Positions 32,880 through 41,292 of a DNA stretch of 64,000 nt are shown here, piece by piece. The notes under the pieces were generated by a model. That model did not search any database, was not told the DNA's origin, and worked only from the letters and a program-made list of their open reading frames with translations. Position 1 is the stretch's first letter; every line of letters begins with the position of its first letter. Position numbers and translations under genes: made by a program. Origin of the DNA: Synergistaceae bacterium. GTDB taxonomy: Bacteria; Synergistota; Synergistia; Synergistales; Aminithiophilaceae. The stretch is taken from NCBI GenBank assembly GCA_016756725.1, contig JAESII010000005.1:158247-222246 (forward strand), in the 5' to 3' direction.

Positions 32880-34034
32880 GTGGCCTCCGGAGGACGTCGC
32901 GACTATTACGAGATTCTCGGCGTGCCCAAGGACGCCTCCGTCGAGGATATCAAGAAGGCCTACCGCCGCCTGGTCCGTAAGCACCATCCCGATGCGAACC
33001 CCGGCAACAAGGAGGCGGAACAGAAGTTCAAGGAAGTTGCCGAGGCCTATGAGGTTCTGAGCGACTCTCAGAAGCGGGCCCAGTATGACCAGTTCGGGAC
33101 CGTCGGCGACATGGCCGGCGGAGGAGCGGGGGGCTTCCCCTTCGGTGAGGCCGGCGACATGGGCGACGTTTTCGGCGACCTCTTCGAGACGATGTTCGGC
33201 GGAGGATTCGGCGGTTTCGGGGGACGGCGGTCGGCCAACGCTCCCCGTCGGGGGACCGATCTGGAAATGGAGGTGTCTCTGACCCTTGAGGAGGCCTTCC
33301 TCGGCGCCACCCGCAAGGTGGAGATTCCCCGCTGGCAGAGCTGTGAACGGTGCGACGGCACAGGTGCCGAGCCGGGGAGCTCGTCCAAGACCTGCCCGAC
33401 CTGCGGAGGGCGGGGACAGGTGGAGCAGCGACAGAGGACGCCCTTCGGCGAATTCGTCTCCGTCAATACCTGCCCCAACTGCGGCGGCCGCGGCAAGGTG
33501 GTCGAAAAGACCTGCTCACGCTGCAACGGAGCCGGACGTTACCGCGACCGCAAGGTCGTGGACGTCAAGATTCCCCCCGGCGTCGACAGGGGCACGCGGC
33601 TGCGAATCGCCGGAGAGGGAGAGGCCGGTCTCAACGGAGGTCCGCCGGGTGATCTTTTCCTGGTGATCAACGTCAAGGTTGATCCCCGTTTCCGTCGCGA
33701 CGGCGACCAACTCCACGTCGACGTCCGCGTTGCCTTCCCCCAGGCGGCTCTGGGCTGCGAGATCAAGGTGCCGACCCTGGAGGGAATGCAGACGCTGGAG
33801 GTCCCGGCAGGAACACAGCCGGGAACGGTGCTCCGCGTCAAGGGCAAGGGCATGCCCCGTCTTTCGGCCGGTGGCCGGCGGGGAGACCTGCTCGTCCATG
33901 TGACCGTCGACGTGCCGACGAACCTGACGGAAAAGCAGAAGGCCCTGCTGGCAGGACTGGCCAAGGAGATGGACGTCTCCGTCAAGGAGTCCCAAGGCCT
34001 TCTCGACAAGCTCAAGGGTTTTTTCGGAGCCTGA
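32880..34034 (+). CDS. dnaJ: Chaperone protein DnaJ
   Basis: This 384-residue type I J-protein has the J-domain (residues 8-72) with HPD at 36-38, a Gly/Phe-rich linker, and four zinc knuckles [24 protein letters not shown] and CSRCNGAG. It stimulates DnaK ATPase and delivers unfolded clients. The start is GTG 32880, eleven bases after the dnaK stop. Confidence 0.97.
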   Translation: MASGGRRDYYEILGVPKDASVEDIKKAYRRLVRKHHPDANPGNKEAEQKFKEVAEAYEVLSDSQKRAQYDQFGTVGDMAGGGAGGFPFGEAGDMGDVFGDLFETMFGGGFGGFGGRRSANAPRRGTDLEMEVSLTLEEAFLGATRKVEIPRWQSCERCDGTGAEPGSSSKTCPTCGGRGQVEQRQRTPFGEFVSVNTCPNCGGRGKVVEKTCSRCNGAGRYRDRKVVDVKIPPGVDRGTRLRIAGEGEAGLNGGPPGDLFLVINVKVDPRFRRDGDQLHVDVRVAFPQAALGCEIKVPTLEGMQTLEVPAGTQPGTVLRVKGKGMPRLSAGGRRGDLLVHVTVDVPTNLTEKQKALLAGLAKEMDVSVKESQGLLDKLKGFFGA

Positions 34035-34068
34035 CGGCCCGCTTCGTGCTAAACTGTGACAGGAGTCA

Positions 34069-34095
34069 GGGAGGCGACTACCGCCTCCCTTTTTT
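34069..34095 (+). terminator. Terminator of the dnaK operon
   Basis: The stem GGGAGGCG (34069-34076) pairs with 34082-34089 around ACTAC and is followed by six T. Confidence 0.92.
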
Positions 34096-34140
34096 AACGT
34101 CATAACCGCGGGATCTGCAGTCGGCGGAAGGAGGGAGACC

Positions 34141-35010
34141 ATGACTCCATCGGAAAGTTACTGGTGGTACATCACCCTGGAGACGAAGGCCGGTGACGAC
34201 GAAATGCTCGTCTCCCTGGCGGAGGTCTGCGGGAGCATCGGAGCGGAGATTCAGGACCTGCCTCAGTCGGTCCGGTCCAGGCTGTTCTTCCGCAGTGACA
34301 GGGACCTGGCCCACTGGCTGAAGCAGGTCAAGGACGTTCTCGAGTCCTGGCCTGGCGTCTCCGTCGTCGATATGGGACGCGTCGACAATCGGCCTTGGCA
34401 TCGCGAGTGGAAGGAGGCCTTTCCGCCTCTTCCCATCGGCCGGGGTCTTGTCGTCCTCGCTCCCTGGCACAGCGGGAGCGAACCTGTCGGGAGACTTCCC
34501 CTCTACATTCATCCCAAGAGTGCCTTCGGGACGGGCTACCACGAGAGCACCCAGATCGCCTTGGAGTTTCTCGAGCGCCATCTCGAAAAGGGGATGACCG
34601 TCGCCGACATCGGCACCGGGTCGGGGATACTCGCCATCGCCGCCGCCAAACTCGGCGCCTTGCGAGTCGTGGCCCGAGACCTTGATCCGGCCGTGATCGT
34701 CGAGGTCCGGGAAAACTGCACCCTCAACGACCTTTCGGAAAAGGAGATCGACGTCGGTGAGGGAGACCTCCTCAAAGGTCTGCAGGGCCCCTTCGACCTC
34801 CTGACGGCCAACATCCTCTTCGATCCCCTCGTCCAGATGCTGCCGGACCTGGCTCGGGTCCTGAGACCGGGGGCGAAGATCCTTTTCGCCGGCCTTGCCC
34901 TCAGGGACCGGGAGCCTTTCCGGGAAGCCCTGGCCGGACAGGGGCTCTCCCTGGTGGAGGAGAAGACCAAGGGGGAGTGGTGGGGTGTCGTGGCCCAGAT
35001 TCCGGCTTGA
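34141..35010 (+). CDS. prmA: Ribosomal protein L11 methyltransferase
   Basis: This 289-residue S-adenosylmethionine-dependent enzyme trimethylates L11. The N-terminal ferredoxin-like recognition domain is about residues 1-100 and the methyltransferase domain carries AFGTGYHESTQ, VADIGTGSGILAIAAAKLGA and LTANILFDPL. ATG 34141 follows GAAGGAGGG. It starts a tight group of translation-related genes (prmA, rsmE, mtaB) seen downstream of dnaJ in many bacteria. Confidence 0.93.
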   Translation: MTPSESYWWYITLETKAGDDEMLVSLAEVCGSIGAEIQDLPQSVRSRLFFRSDRDLAHWLKQVKDVLESWPGVSVVDMGRVDNRPWHREWKEAFPPLPIGRGLVVLAPWHSGSEPVGRLPLYIHPKSAFGTGYHESTQIALEFLERHLEKGMTVADIGTGSGILAIAAAKLGALRVVARDLDPAVIVEVRENCTLNDLSEKEIDVGEGDLLKGLQGPFDLLTANILFDPLVQMLPDLARVLRPGAKILFAGLALRDREPFREALAGQGLSLVEEKTKGEWWGVVAQIPA

Positions 35011-35722
35011 GGGATGTCGTCCCGTCGGCGAGGGGCTCTGGCTTCTGTCCGATGAGGAGGCCCACCATCTTTTGACAGTACGCCACTGCCGGGAGGGAGG
35101 TCTCGTCGAGGGGCTCCTTCCCGGGAAAATCATCCTCTCACGCCTGGAGCCTCACGGCGAGGGCTGGGCGGCCCGTGTCGTCGAGGAGCGGACCGTGACG
35201 GAGGAGATCCCCGAAATCGTCCTCCTTGCCGGTATCCTCAAGGGGGACGGTTTCGACCTGCTCCTGCGTCAGGTGACGGAGCTCGGCGTGAGTTGCGTCA
35301 TTCCTCTCCGCTGCGATCATTCCGTCGTTCGTCTCGACGGGGACAGGGCCGCGAAAAAACGGGCCCGCTGGGAGAAGATCGTCCAGGAGGAATCCAAACA
35401 GTGTCGTTCCCCCCATGTGCCGACCGTCGCGGCACCTCAAACCGTCGGGGAGGCACTGAACCTTTCTCTTCCCTCGCGGCGATACATCGCCGCCCTCGAC
35501 GACGAGGCCGTTCCCCTGGGCGCCCTCGACGTCCCCCCTTCCCTGGCCCTCGCCGTCGGTCCCGAAGGAGACTGGTCGGTCCGTGAGCTGGTCCTTTTCC
35601 GGGAGGCCCGTTTCGAGCCGGTATCGCTGGGACCGCGCATTCTGAGAGCCTTCACGGCGGCCGTCGTCGTCTCTTCCTGGGCTGTCCTGGGTCGCCTCGG
35701 AGGGCGCCGTGTCGATCCCTGA
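34985..35722 (+). CDS. rsmE: 16S rRNA (uracil-1498-N3)-methyltransferase
   Basis: This 245-residue SPOUT-class methyltransferase modifies U1498 of 16S rRNA. An N-terminal PUA-like domain (MSWPRFRLEG ... LLSDEEAHHLLTVRH) is followed by the trefoil knot with ALAVGPEGDWS and SLGPRILRAFTA. The last motif is normally LGxRILRxETA, so Phe replaces the usual Glu. GTG 34985 is used because it gives the normal N-terminus and GGGGGAG lies upstream; it overlaps the end of prmA by 26 bases. Confidence 0.88.
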   Translation: MSWPRFRLEGCRPVGEGLWLLSDEEAHHLLTVRHCREGGLVEGLLPGKIILSRLEPHGEGWAARVVEERTVTEEIPEIVLLAGILKGDGFDLLLRQVTELGVSCVIPLRCDHSVVRLDGDRAAKKRARWEKIVQEESKQCRSPHVPTVAAPQTVGEALNLSLPSRRYIAALDDEAVPLGALDVPPSLALAVGPEGDWSVRELVLFREARFEPVSLGPRILRAFTAAVVVSSWAVLGRLGGRRVDP

Positions 35723-37025
35723 GGGGCTTCGGGTTCACGTCGAGGCTCTCGGCTGCCGGAGCAACCAGTACGAGGCCGAGGCCCTAGCCGACGGTTTCTT
35801 GCGCGAAGGTGCGGTGCTGACCGATCAGGCCCCCTGGGACGTGGCCGTCGTCGTCTCCTGCGCCGTTACCGCCGTCGCCGACGGCAAGACCCGCCAGCTC
35901 CTGCGGCGGCTGCGACGCAGCTGCCCCGGAGGGCTTCTCGTCGCCACCGGCTGCTGGGCTCAGAAGGCGACGGCCGAGGATCTCGCCGTCCTTCCCGTCG
36001 ACCTTCTCGTCGGAAACGGCCGCAAGGCCGAGATTCCCCAGGCCGTGGCTGCCCTGATCTCGGGCGAACTGCCCTCGGGGACGGTCGTCCGCGACGAGGG
36101 GCGGCCCCCTGCACGCTGGGACGGTCTCCACCTGACGGCCCCCCACCTTCACAGCCGGGCCTTCGTGAAGGTCCAGGATGGCTGTGATCATTTCTGCAGC
36201 TACTGCATCATTCCCTTCCTCCGGGGACGGCCCGTCAGCCGGCCCCTCGACGAGGTCGTCACGGAGGTGAGAACCATCGTCTCCGGCGGCTGCCCCGAGG
36301 TTGTGCTCACGGGCATCCACCTAGGGCTCTATGGCCGGGACCTCGGCGTCCACCTGGGTGATCTCGTCCGGGCCTTGTCCGACCTGGATGGCCTGGCCCG
36401 GCTCCGTTTCGGATCCCTCGAGCCCTTTGCCCTCGATGAAGATCTCCTTGAAAGCCTGGCCTCTTCTCGGGTATTCTCTCCTCATCTTCATCTGCCCCTG
36501 CAGAGCGGTGACGATGAGATCCTGGACCGGATGAGGCGGGGCTACCGGTCCCGGGACTTCCGTGATGTCGTTGTCCGCCTGCGCCGTCATCTCGGCCAGG
36601 ACCTTCACATCAGCACAGACCTTCTCGTCGGTTTCCCCGGCGAATCGGAGGAAGCCTTTCGCCGCTCTCTCGATCTCGTGGAAGAGCTGTCTTTAGGCAG
36701 GCTTCACGTCTTTCCCTTTTCCCCCCGCCGTGGAACGGCGGCGGCCTCCTTCCCCGACCGGCCGAGTCCGGAGGTCACCAAGGAGCGATGTCGCCGGGCC
36801 GTCGCGCTGGGCGAACGCCTTCTGTCGCTTTATGCCCGACGCTGGGTCGGCCGGGATGTGTCGGTCGTCGTCGAAAGTTGCGAAAGATCCCGTCTGCGGG
36901 GACTGACGGCCCATTATGTCGACGTCGAGGTGCCTCTGTCGTCGGACGTCGCCGTCAACGATCTCATCTCCGTCCGCGTCGACAATGAGCAGGAGGGGCG
37001 ACTGCGGGCGGTCTTTCTCCCTTAG
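35709..37025 (+). CDS. mtaB: tRNA t6A37 methylthiotransferase (MtaB-type radical SAM)
   Basis: This 438-residue enzyme adds a methylthio group to t6A37 of tRNA. It has the N-terminal UPF0004 domain with three cysteines (ALGCRSNQYEAEA, VVVSCAVTAVAD, ATGCWAQKA), the radical-SAM cluster CDHFCSYCIIPFLRG (about residues 160-174), and a TRAM domain at the C-terminus (about 375-438). Start is GTG 35709, overlapping rsmE by 14 bases. Confidence 0.9.
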   Translation: MSIPEGLRVHVEALGCRSNQYEAEALADGFLREGAVLTDQAPWDVAVVVSCAVTAVADGKTRQLLRRLRRSCPGGLLVATGCWAQKATAEDLAVLPVDLLVGNGRKAEIPQAVAALISGELPSGTVVRDEGRPPARWDGLHLTAPHLHSRAFVKVQDGCDHFCSYCIIPFLRGRPVSRPLDEVVTEVRTIVSGGCPEVVLTGIHLGLYGRDLGVHLGDLVRALSDLDGLARLRFGSLEPFALDEDLLESLASSRVFSPHLHLPLQSGDDEILDRMRRGYRSRDFRDVVVRLRRHLGQDLHISTDLLVGFPGESEEAFRRSLDLVEELSLGRLHVFPFSPRRGTAAASFPDRPSPEVTKERCRRAVALGERLLSLYARRWVGRDVSVVVESCERSRLRGLTAHYVDVEVPLSSDVAVNDLISVRVDNEQEGRLRAVFLP

Positions 37026-37037
37026 AGAGGTGATCCG

Positions 37038-38597
37038 ATGGACGAGAACTATCTGGGCATCGATCTGGGCACACGCTATGCCCTGACGGCCCTCTGCGGC
37101 GATGACAGACGGCCCCATATACTGCCCAACCGATGGGGGAGCAAGAGGACGCCCTCCGTCGTCGCCCTGACCGATCGCGGCTGGGTCGCCGGCGAAGAGG
37201 CGGCCCGCGTGGCCCTTCTCCGCCCCGATCGGGCCTGGTGGAACGTCAAACGCCTCGTCGGAACGGACTGGAAGGCCCATTGTGACGGCAGGTCCTACAG
37301 GCCCGAGGAGCTCCTCGTGCCCCTCTTGCGTCTCCTCCGCGAGGACGCCGAGGCGATCCTGGGCCGCTACGTCCTCTCCTGCGTTCTCGCCCTGCCCGCC
37401 CATTTCAGCTTCGCCGAGAGGGAAGCCCTCTCCGGGGCGGCCCGTCAGGCTGGCTTCGAGAAGGTCCTTCTCGTCAACGAGCCCACGGCGGCAGCCCTGG
37501 CCTGCGAGAGCGGGGGCCGTCATCTCGTCCTCGACTTCGGGGCCGGTACCGTCGATCTTTCCGTCGTCGAAGTCGAGGACGGCGTCTGGCAGATTTTGGA
37601 AAGCCGCGGTCGCAGTGATCTGGGCGGGGCGGACATCGACCGCCTTCTCGCCGACGATCTGGCCCGACGTTGCGGCTGGGAGGGGGACGTCGGTGATCCC
37701 CGACGCCCTCTGCTCGAGGCCGAGGCGGAGACGGTCAAGGTCGTCCTCTCCGAGGCCCGTTCCTGCCCCTGGCACGTTCCGGCAGGGCTCTTTCCCGAGG
37801 CCTCTTCCCCCCTCCTGGTGACCCGGGAGCAACTGGAGGCTCTGACCCGGCCTCTTCTGGAGCGGGTCGTCGACCTAACGGAAGACCTCTGGCGTCGTCA
37901 CCGTCCGGAGAGCCTTCTCCTCGTCGGAGGCAGCAGCCGCATTCCCCTTCTCAGAGAGCTTCTGGAGGAGCGGGGGATGAAGGCCGGTCGCCTGAAGCTC
38001 TGCCCCGACGAAGCCGTCGTCTTCGGCGCCGCCCTTCGGGGGCTGCCGCGGCAGAAGGAGAGACTTCTTCTCGACGTGCTCTCCGAAGGCCTGGGCATCC
38101 GCACCGCCGACGGCACCGTTGCCCTTCTGCTGGAGCGGGGAACGCCACTGCCGGCGTCGGCCCGGCGGCGTTTCGTCGCCACCGGCGGGGGGAGGATCCA
38201 CGTCGAGATCCTTCAGGTCGGCCGTGAAGAAGAGCGTTCCCTGGGCAGCCTCTCCGTGTCGCCCCTCACCCGGGGCGATGAGGTGGAGATCGCCTTCCGC
38301 GTCGACGGCGGCGGATCTCTCCGCGTCGAGGTCCGCCATGATCGGGAGAGGACCTGGCGCATTCTCACCCTTGACGGGGAGGAGGATCGGGAAGAATCCT
38401 TCCGCCGGGACAGGGAGGCGGTGGAGCGGAAGCTGGCCCTCCTGACGGGACTGCTCGATCCCGAAAGTCAGGCCCGGGCACGGAGCCTCGTCGACAAGGT
38501 GCGCCTCCTGCCCGCCGATGACGACGGAATCCGCCGGGAGGCTCTGGCTGTACTCACCTCGTTGGCCGACTCGCTCGAGAAGGAGGTGGCGCGATGA
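37038..38597 (+). CDS. Divergent DnaK-like Hsp70 paralogue
   Basis: This 519-residue protein has an intact Hsp70 ATPase domain: YLGIDLGTRYALTAL (residues 5-19), LVNEPTAAALA, LVLDFGAGTVDLSVVEVEDG and LLLVGGSSRIPLLRELL. The substrate-binding part (about residues 345-519) is short and poorly conserved: the beta domain is recognisable only by position, the lid is reduced, and the acidic tail is missing. This is the pattern of specialised Hsp70s such as HscC. It lies 13 bases after mtaB and overlaps (ATGA) a J-domain gene that is probably its partner. It is separate from the CIRCE operon and has no obvious heat-shock operator. Client unknown. Confidence 0.85.
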   Translation: MDENYLGIDLGTRYALTALCGDDRRPHILPNRWGSKRTPSVVALTDRGWVAGEEAARVALLRPDRAWWNVKRLVGTDWKAHCDGRSYRPEELLVPLLRLLREDAEAILGRYVLSCVLALPAHFSFAEREALSGAARQAGFEKVLLVNEPTAAALACESGGRHLVLDFGAGTVDLSVVEVEDGVWQILESRGRSDLGGADIDRLLADDLARRCGWEGDVGDPRRPLLEAEAETVKVVLSEARSCPWHVPAGLFPEASSPLLVTREQLEALTRPLLERVVDLTEDLWRRHRPESLLLVGGSSRIPLLRELLEERGMKAGRLKLCPDEAVVFGAALRGLPRQKERLLLDVLSEGLGIRTADGTVALLLERGTPLPASARRRFVATGGGRIHVEILQVGREEERSLGSLSVSPLTRGDEVEIAFRVDGGGSLRVEVRHDRERTWRILTLDGEEDREESFRRDREAVERKLALLTGLLDPESQARARSLVDKVRLLPADDDGIRREALAVLTSLADSLEKEVAR

Positions 38598-39550
38598 TTC
38601 CCGCTGAACTGGAGTCCCGCTTCCGCGTTCTCGGCATCGGCCCCGCCTCGGATTGGGACGCCGTGAAATCGGCTTTCCGCCGCCTGGCGCGGACCTGTCA
38701 TCCCGACGTGGCCGGCCCGGAAAGCTCGGCCCGGTTTGCCGAAATCAACGAGGCCTACATGGACCTCAAGGGCTATCTTCTCTCGGGCAAGACGCCTCAA
38801 GCGCCGCTTCGCCGGGAGAGGGCTCCTTCGCGCAAGGGGCGGCCAGGTCCGTTCAGGACGAAGGAGAGGGAGCAGGGCCGATCGGAAGAGCCGCACCGCC
38901 GCGTCCGCCAGGCTCTCGACGAGGCGGCGCGGCGTGTCGAGAGTCTGCTCCGCCAGGCGACGGAGCAGACGGGCGGTTCCCTGTCGAGTCACCTGGAGCG
39001 GCTCCGAAGCGTCCATCCCGCCGTGATTCTCCTGGCTCTGGACGGCCTGGCCGACTGCAGGGGCGACGAAAAGGTGCGGAAAGGTCTCGTTGAACTCCTC
39101 AGCCGTCCCGGGTTGGAGCGTGAGATCGTCGATCGCGTCGTCAGCATGATCGGACCCGATGACGGAGATCTCTTCATCCGCCTCGGCCGCAAGGCCGCTC
39201 AGATCGAGGCCGGGACGGCCCTTCCGCTGCTCCGGTCCCTCCGTTCCCTTCGAAGGGGAGGAGGAAATGAAGACCTTCTGTCTCCCTGGCTCGTTCACCC
39301 TGCCGAGAAAGTCCTGGCCGAAGTTCTGGCCCAATGGCCCCTGACGGCCTCTCTTCCCGACGATCTGACCCTCTCTCGGCTTCTGAGGAGGCAGGAGGAA
39401 TCGATCCTCATCCCTCTTCTGCGCCTGCTCCATCGTCACGGCGCGCCGGCCTGGGCCTTTTTCTCGCTTCGCAAGCTCGCAGCGGACCATCCGGCGACGG
39501 CCGTTCGAGTCTGGGCCCGTTCTGTTGTGTCCCGAGGCGACGTAGGATAA
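38594..39550 (+). CDS. J-domain protein paired with the divergent Hsp70
   Basis: This 318-residue protein has an N-terminal J-domain (residues about 8-60; HPD at 36-38 in ARTCHPDVAG), then a basic linker (about 68-100; RRERAPSRKGRPGPFRTKE), and a long helical C-terminus (about 105-318) made of Leu-rich repeats of HEAT type (VHPAVILLALDGLADC, GLEREIVDRVVSMIG, VHPAEKVLAEVLAQW, ILIPLLRLLHRHG). There is no zinc domain or Gly/Phe region, so it is a type III J-protein. It starts inside the stop codon of the Hsp70 gene, so the two should be made together. The C-terminus probably selects the client or location. Confidence 0.82.
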   Translation: MIPAELESRFRVLGIGPASDWDAVKSAFRRLARTCHPDVAGPESSARFAEINEAYMDLKGYLLSGKTPQAPLRRERAPSRKGRPGPFRTKEREQGRSEEPHRRVRQALDEAARRVESLLRQATEQTGGSLSSHLERLRSVHPAVILLALDGLADCRGDEKVRKGLVELLSRPGLEREIVDRVVSMIGPDDGDLFIRLGRKAAQIEAGTALPLLRSLRSLRRGGGNEDLLSPWLVHPAEKVLAEVLAQWPLTASLPDDLTLSRLLRRQEESILIPLLRLLHRHGAPAWAFFSLRKLAADHPATAVRVWARSVVSRGDVG

Positions 39551-39590
39551 AATAACAAAGACCTACTGCCGGAGGAAAGGGGCCGATTCG

Positions 39591-39929
39591 TTGCAGACCT
39601 GCGTTTTCTGTCAGATCATCGAAGGCCGGCTCCCGGCCGAGGTGCTTTACGAAGACGATGACGTCCTCGTCATCCGGGATATCGCGCCCCAGGCTCCGGT
39701 CCATCTCCTGGTCTTTCCCCGGGAGCATGTCCCCTCGGCCGCTGACGTCAGCGATGGCCTGGTCTGGTCCAAGGTCATGTCCGTCGCCGTCTCTATGGCC
39801 AGAGATCTGGGCCTTGTCGAGCAAGGTTTCCGTCTCGTCGTCAACACCGGAGACGGGGCGGGTCAAACGATCCCCCACCTTCACGTTCACCTGTTAGCGG
39901 GGCGACCTCTCCGCTGGCCACCGGGTTAG
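39591..39929 (+). CDS. HIT family nucleotide-binding protein (HinT-like)
   Basis: This 112-residue protein contains the histidine triad HLHVHLLAG near its C-terminus and a zinc-type N-terminus CVFCQIIEGRLPAE. HinT proteins hydrolyse adenosine phosphoramidates. Start is TTG 39591, preceded by GGAGGAAAGGGG. It lies 40 bases after the J-domain gene and 31 bases before rpsU. Confidence 0.92.
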   Translation: MQTCVFCQIIEGRLPAEVLYEDDDVLVIRDIAPQAPVHLLVFPREHVPSAADVSDGLVWSKVMSVAVSMARDLGLVEQGFRLVVNTGDGAGQTIPHLHVHLLAGRPLRWPPG

Positions 39930-39960
39930 GTGATGGTGGCATAGAAAGGGGGGAATGTGG

Positions 39961-40143
39961 ATGACCACAATCGTTCGCAGAGAGAACGAGTCCATCGACG
40001 ACACCTTGCGTCGTTTCAAGAGGCTTGTCTCCAAGGATGGCAACCTGAGGGAAGCCCGTAAGCGGGAGCATTATGAGAAGCCTAGCGAGGCGAAAAAGCG
40101 TAAGATCGCCGACGCGAGACGGCGGGGTTCGAAGAAGAGGTAG
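39961..40143 (+). CDS. rpsU: 30S ribosomal protein S21
   Basis: This 60-residue basic protein begins [20 protein letters not shown] and ends in a run of basic residues, matching S21. ATG 39961 is preferred to ATG 39955 because the GGGGGG site then lies seven bases away instead of one. Confidence 0.96.
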   Translation: MTTIVRRENESIDDTLRRFKRLVSKDGNLREARKREHYEKPSEAKKRKIADARRRGSKKR

Positions 40144-40148
40144 ACGAC

Positions 40149-40604
40149 GTGAGCCTTCTGGAACAGGTCCATCAGGATATCGTCAAGGCCATGAAGGAGC
40201 GCGATGAGGCCCGTCTTTCCACCCTTCGCCTCCTGAAGGCGGCCTTTGAGACCGCCCGTTCTCAGGGCGGCCGTTCCGGCCCTCTCGACGCTGACGAAGA
40301 GATCGCCCTCGTGCGGCGTCTCCTGAAGCAGCGGAAAGAGGCAGCTGAGGCCTTCCGCAAAGGCGGCGCCGAAGACCGCGCCCTCTCCGAGGAGGCCGAG
40401 GCCCGTCTGCTGGGTGCCTATCTTCCGCCTGATATCTCCCGTGAGGAGATCGAGGCTGCCATCACCGACGTGGCCCGGGAGGTGGGAGCCTCGGCCCCCC
40501 GCGATCTCGGGAGGGTGATGGGGCCCGTCATGGCCCGCTTCAAGGGCAGGGCCGACGGCCAGACTGTCCGCGAACTGGTCAAACAGCACTTGGAGACTCT
40601 CTGA
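40149..40604 (+). CDS. yqeY: GatB/YqeY domain protein
   Basis: This 151-residue protein is the free-standing version of the tRNA-binding C-terminal domain of GatB. It begins SLLEQVHQDIVKAMKERDEARLSTLRLLKAAF and contains AYLPPDISREEIEAAI and GRVMGPVMARFKGRADG. The rpsU-yqeY order is common in bacteria. Start is GTG 40149, five bases after rpsU. The exact role is not established. Confidence 0.92.
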   Translation: MSLLEQVHQDIVKAMKERDEARLSTLRLLKAAFETARSQGGRSGPLDADEEIALVRRLLKQRKEAAEAFRKGGAEDRALSEEAEARLLGAYLPPDISREEIEAAITDVAREVGASAPRDLGRVMGPVMARFKGRADGQTVRELVKQHLETL

Positions 40605-40617
40605 GGCTGATGCTCTC

Positions 40618-40648
40618 AGGGGCCGGACGTCCTTGTCGTCCGGCCCCT
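40618..40648 (+). terminator. Terminator after yqeY
   Basis: A 12-base-pair stem (40618-40629 with 40637-40648, loop of seven) is followed by GCTTTATG. nrdR begins 27 bases later, so some read-through is possible. Confidence 0.7.
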
Positions 40649-40675
40649 GCTTTATGCCGAGTGAGGTGAGGGAAG

Positions 40676-41197
40676 CTGCGATGCCCCCGCTGTGACGCCG
40701 CCGAGACACGGGTCATCGAGACCCGCCCTGCCAACGACGGACGGGTCGTGCGGCGCAGACGGGAATGTCCCCGCTGCGAGGCCCGTTTCACCACCTACGA
40801 GCGCCTCGAGGAGTGGCAGACCCTCTGCGTGATCAAAAAGGACGGCCGACGGGAGAACTTCGACGCAGACAAGCTCCTTCACGGCCTCTGCCGGGCCTGC
40901 GAGAAGCTCCCCGTCCCCCTCGACCTCCTTCAGGATGCCGTGGACCGGATCGAAACGAAGGTCCGTGATCAGGGACGCCTCGAGGTGCCGGCCTCCTTCC
41001 TGGGTGAGTTGGCCATGGAGGAGCTCCGCAAGATCCACCAGGTCGCCTATGTCCGCTTCGCCTCTGTCTACAGGGAGTTCCGGGATCTGTCCAACTTCGC
41101 CTCCGAAATTGCCCGGCTCTGTGAGCCTCCGCCCCTCAGGGCCGATGGAACTGAAGGTGACGGGGCTGTGTCGGACGGGAAATCCGATCAGGCGTGA
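40676..41197 (+). CDS. nrdR: Transcriptional repressor NrdR, apparent CTG start
   Basis: This 173-residue zinc-ribbon and ATP-cone repressor controls ribonucleotide reductase genes. Read from CTG 40676, the N-terminus is MRCPRCDAAETRVIETRP, giving Cys3, Cys6, Cys31 and Cys34 exactly as in known NrdR. The frame is closed by TGA at 40667, and no ATG, GTG or TTG lies between that stop and the first zinc knuckle. The next conventional start, GTG 40748, would delete CPRC. A GAGGTGA site is six bases before the CTG. The ATP cone occupies about residues 49-139 (VIKKDGRRENFDADKLLHGL). Confidence 0.88.
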   Translation: MRCPRCDAAETRVIETRPANDGRVVRRRRECPRCEARFTTYERLEEWQTLCVIKKDGRRENFDADKLLHGLCRACEKLPVPLDLLQDAVDRIETKVRDQGRLEVPASFLGELAMEELRKIHQVAYVRFASVYREFRDLSNFASEIARLCEPPPLRADGTEGDGAVSDGKSDQA

Positions 41198-41225
41198 AGA
41201 ATGACAGGGAGTTGAAGGAAACGCA

Positions 41226-41254
41226 TTCTCAAAAGGGGAGGCCTTTTGTATAAT
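41226..41254 (+). promoter_or_regulatory. Promoter of the liv operon
   Basis: TTCTCA (41226-41231), a 17-base spacer and TATAAT (41249-41254), 38 bases before livK. Confidence 0.7.
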
Positions 41255-41292
41255 CGAGCTACCAATTTGATCGGATCAGGAGGGATTGAACG

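Noticed and set aside
40748-41197. nrdR starting at GTG 40748
   Set aside because: It removes Cys3 and Cys6 of the zinc ribbon; the CTG start restores the family N-terminus.
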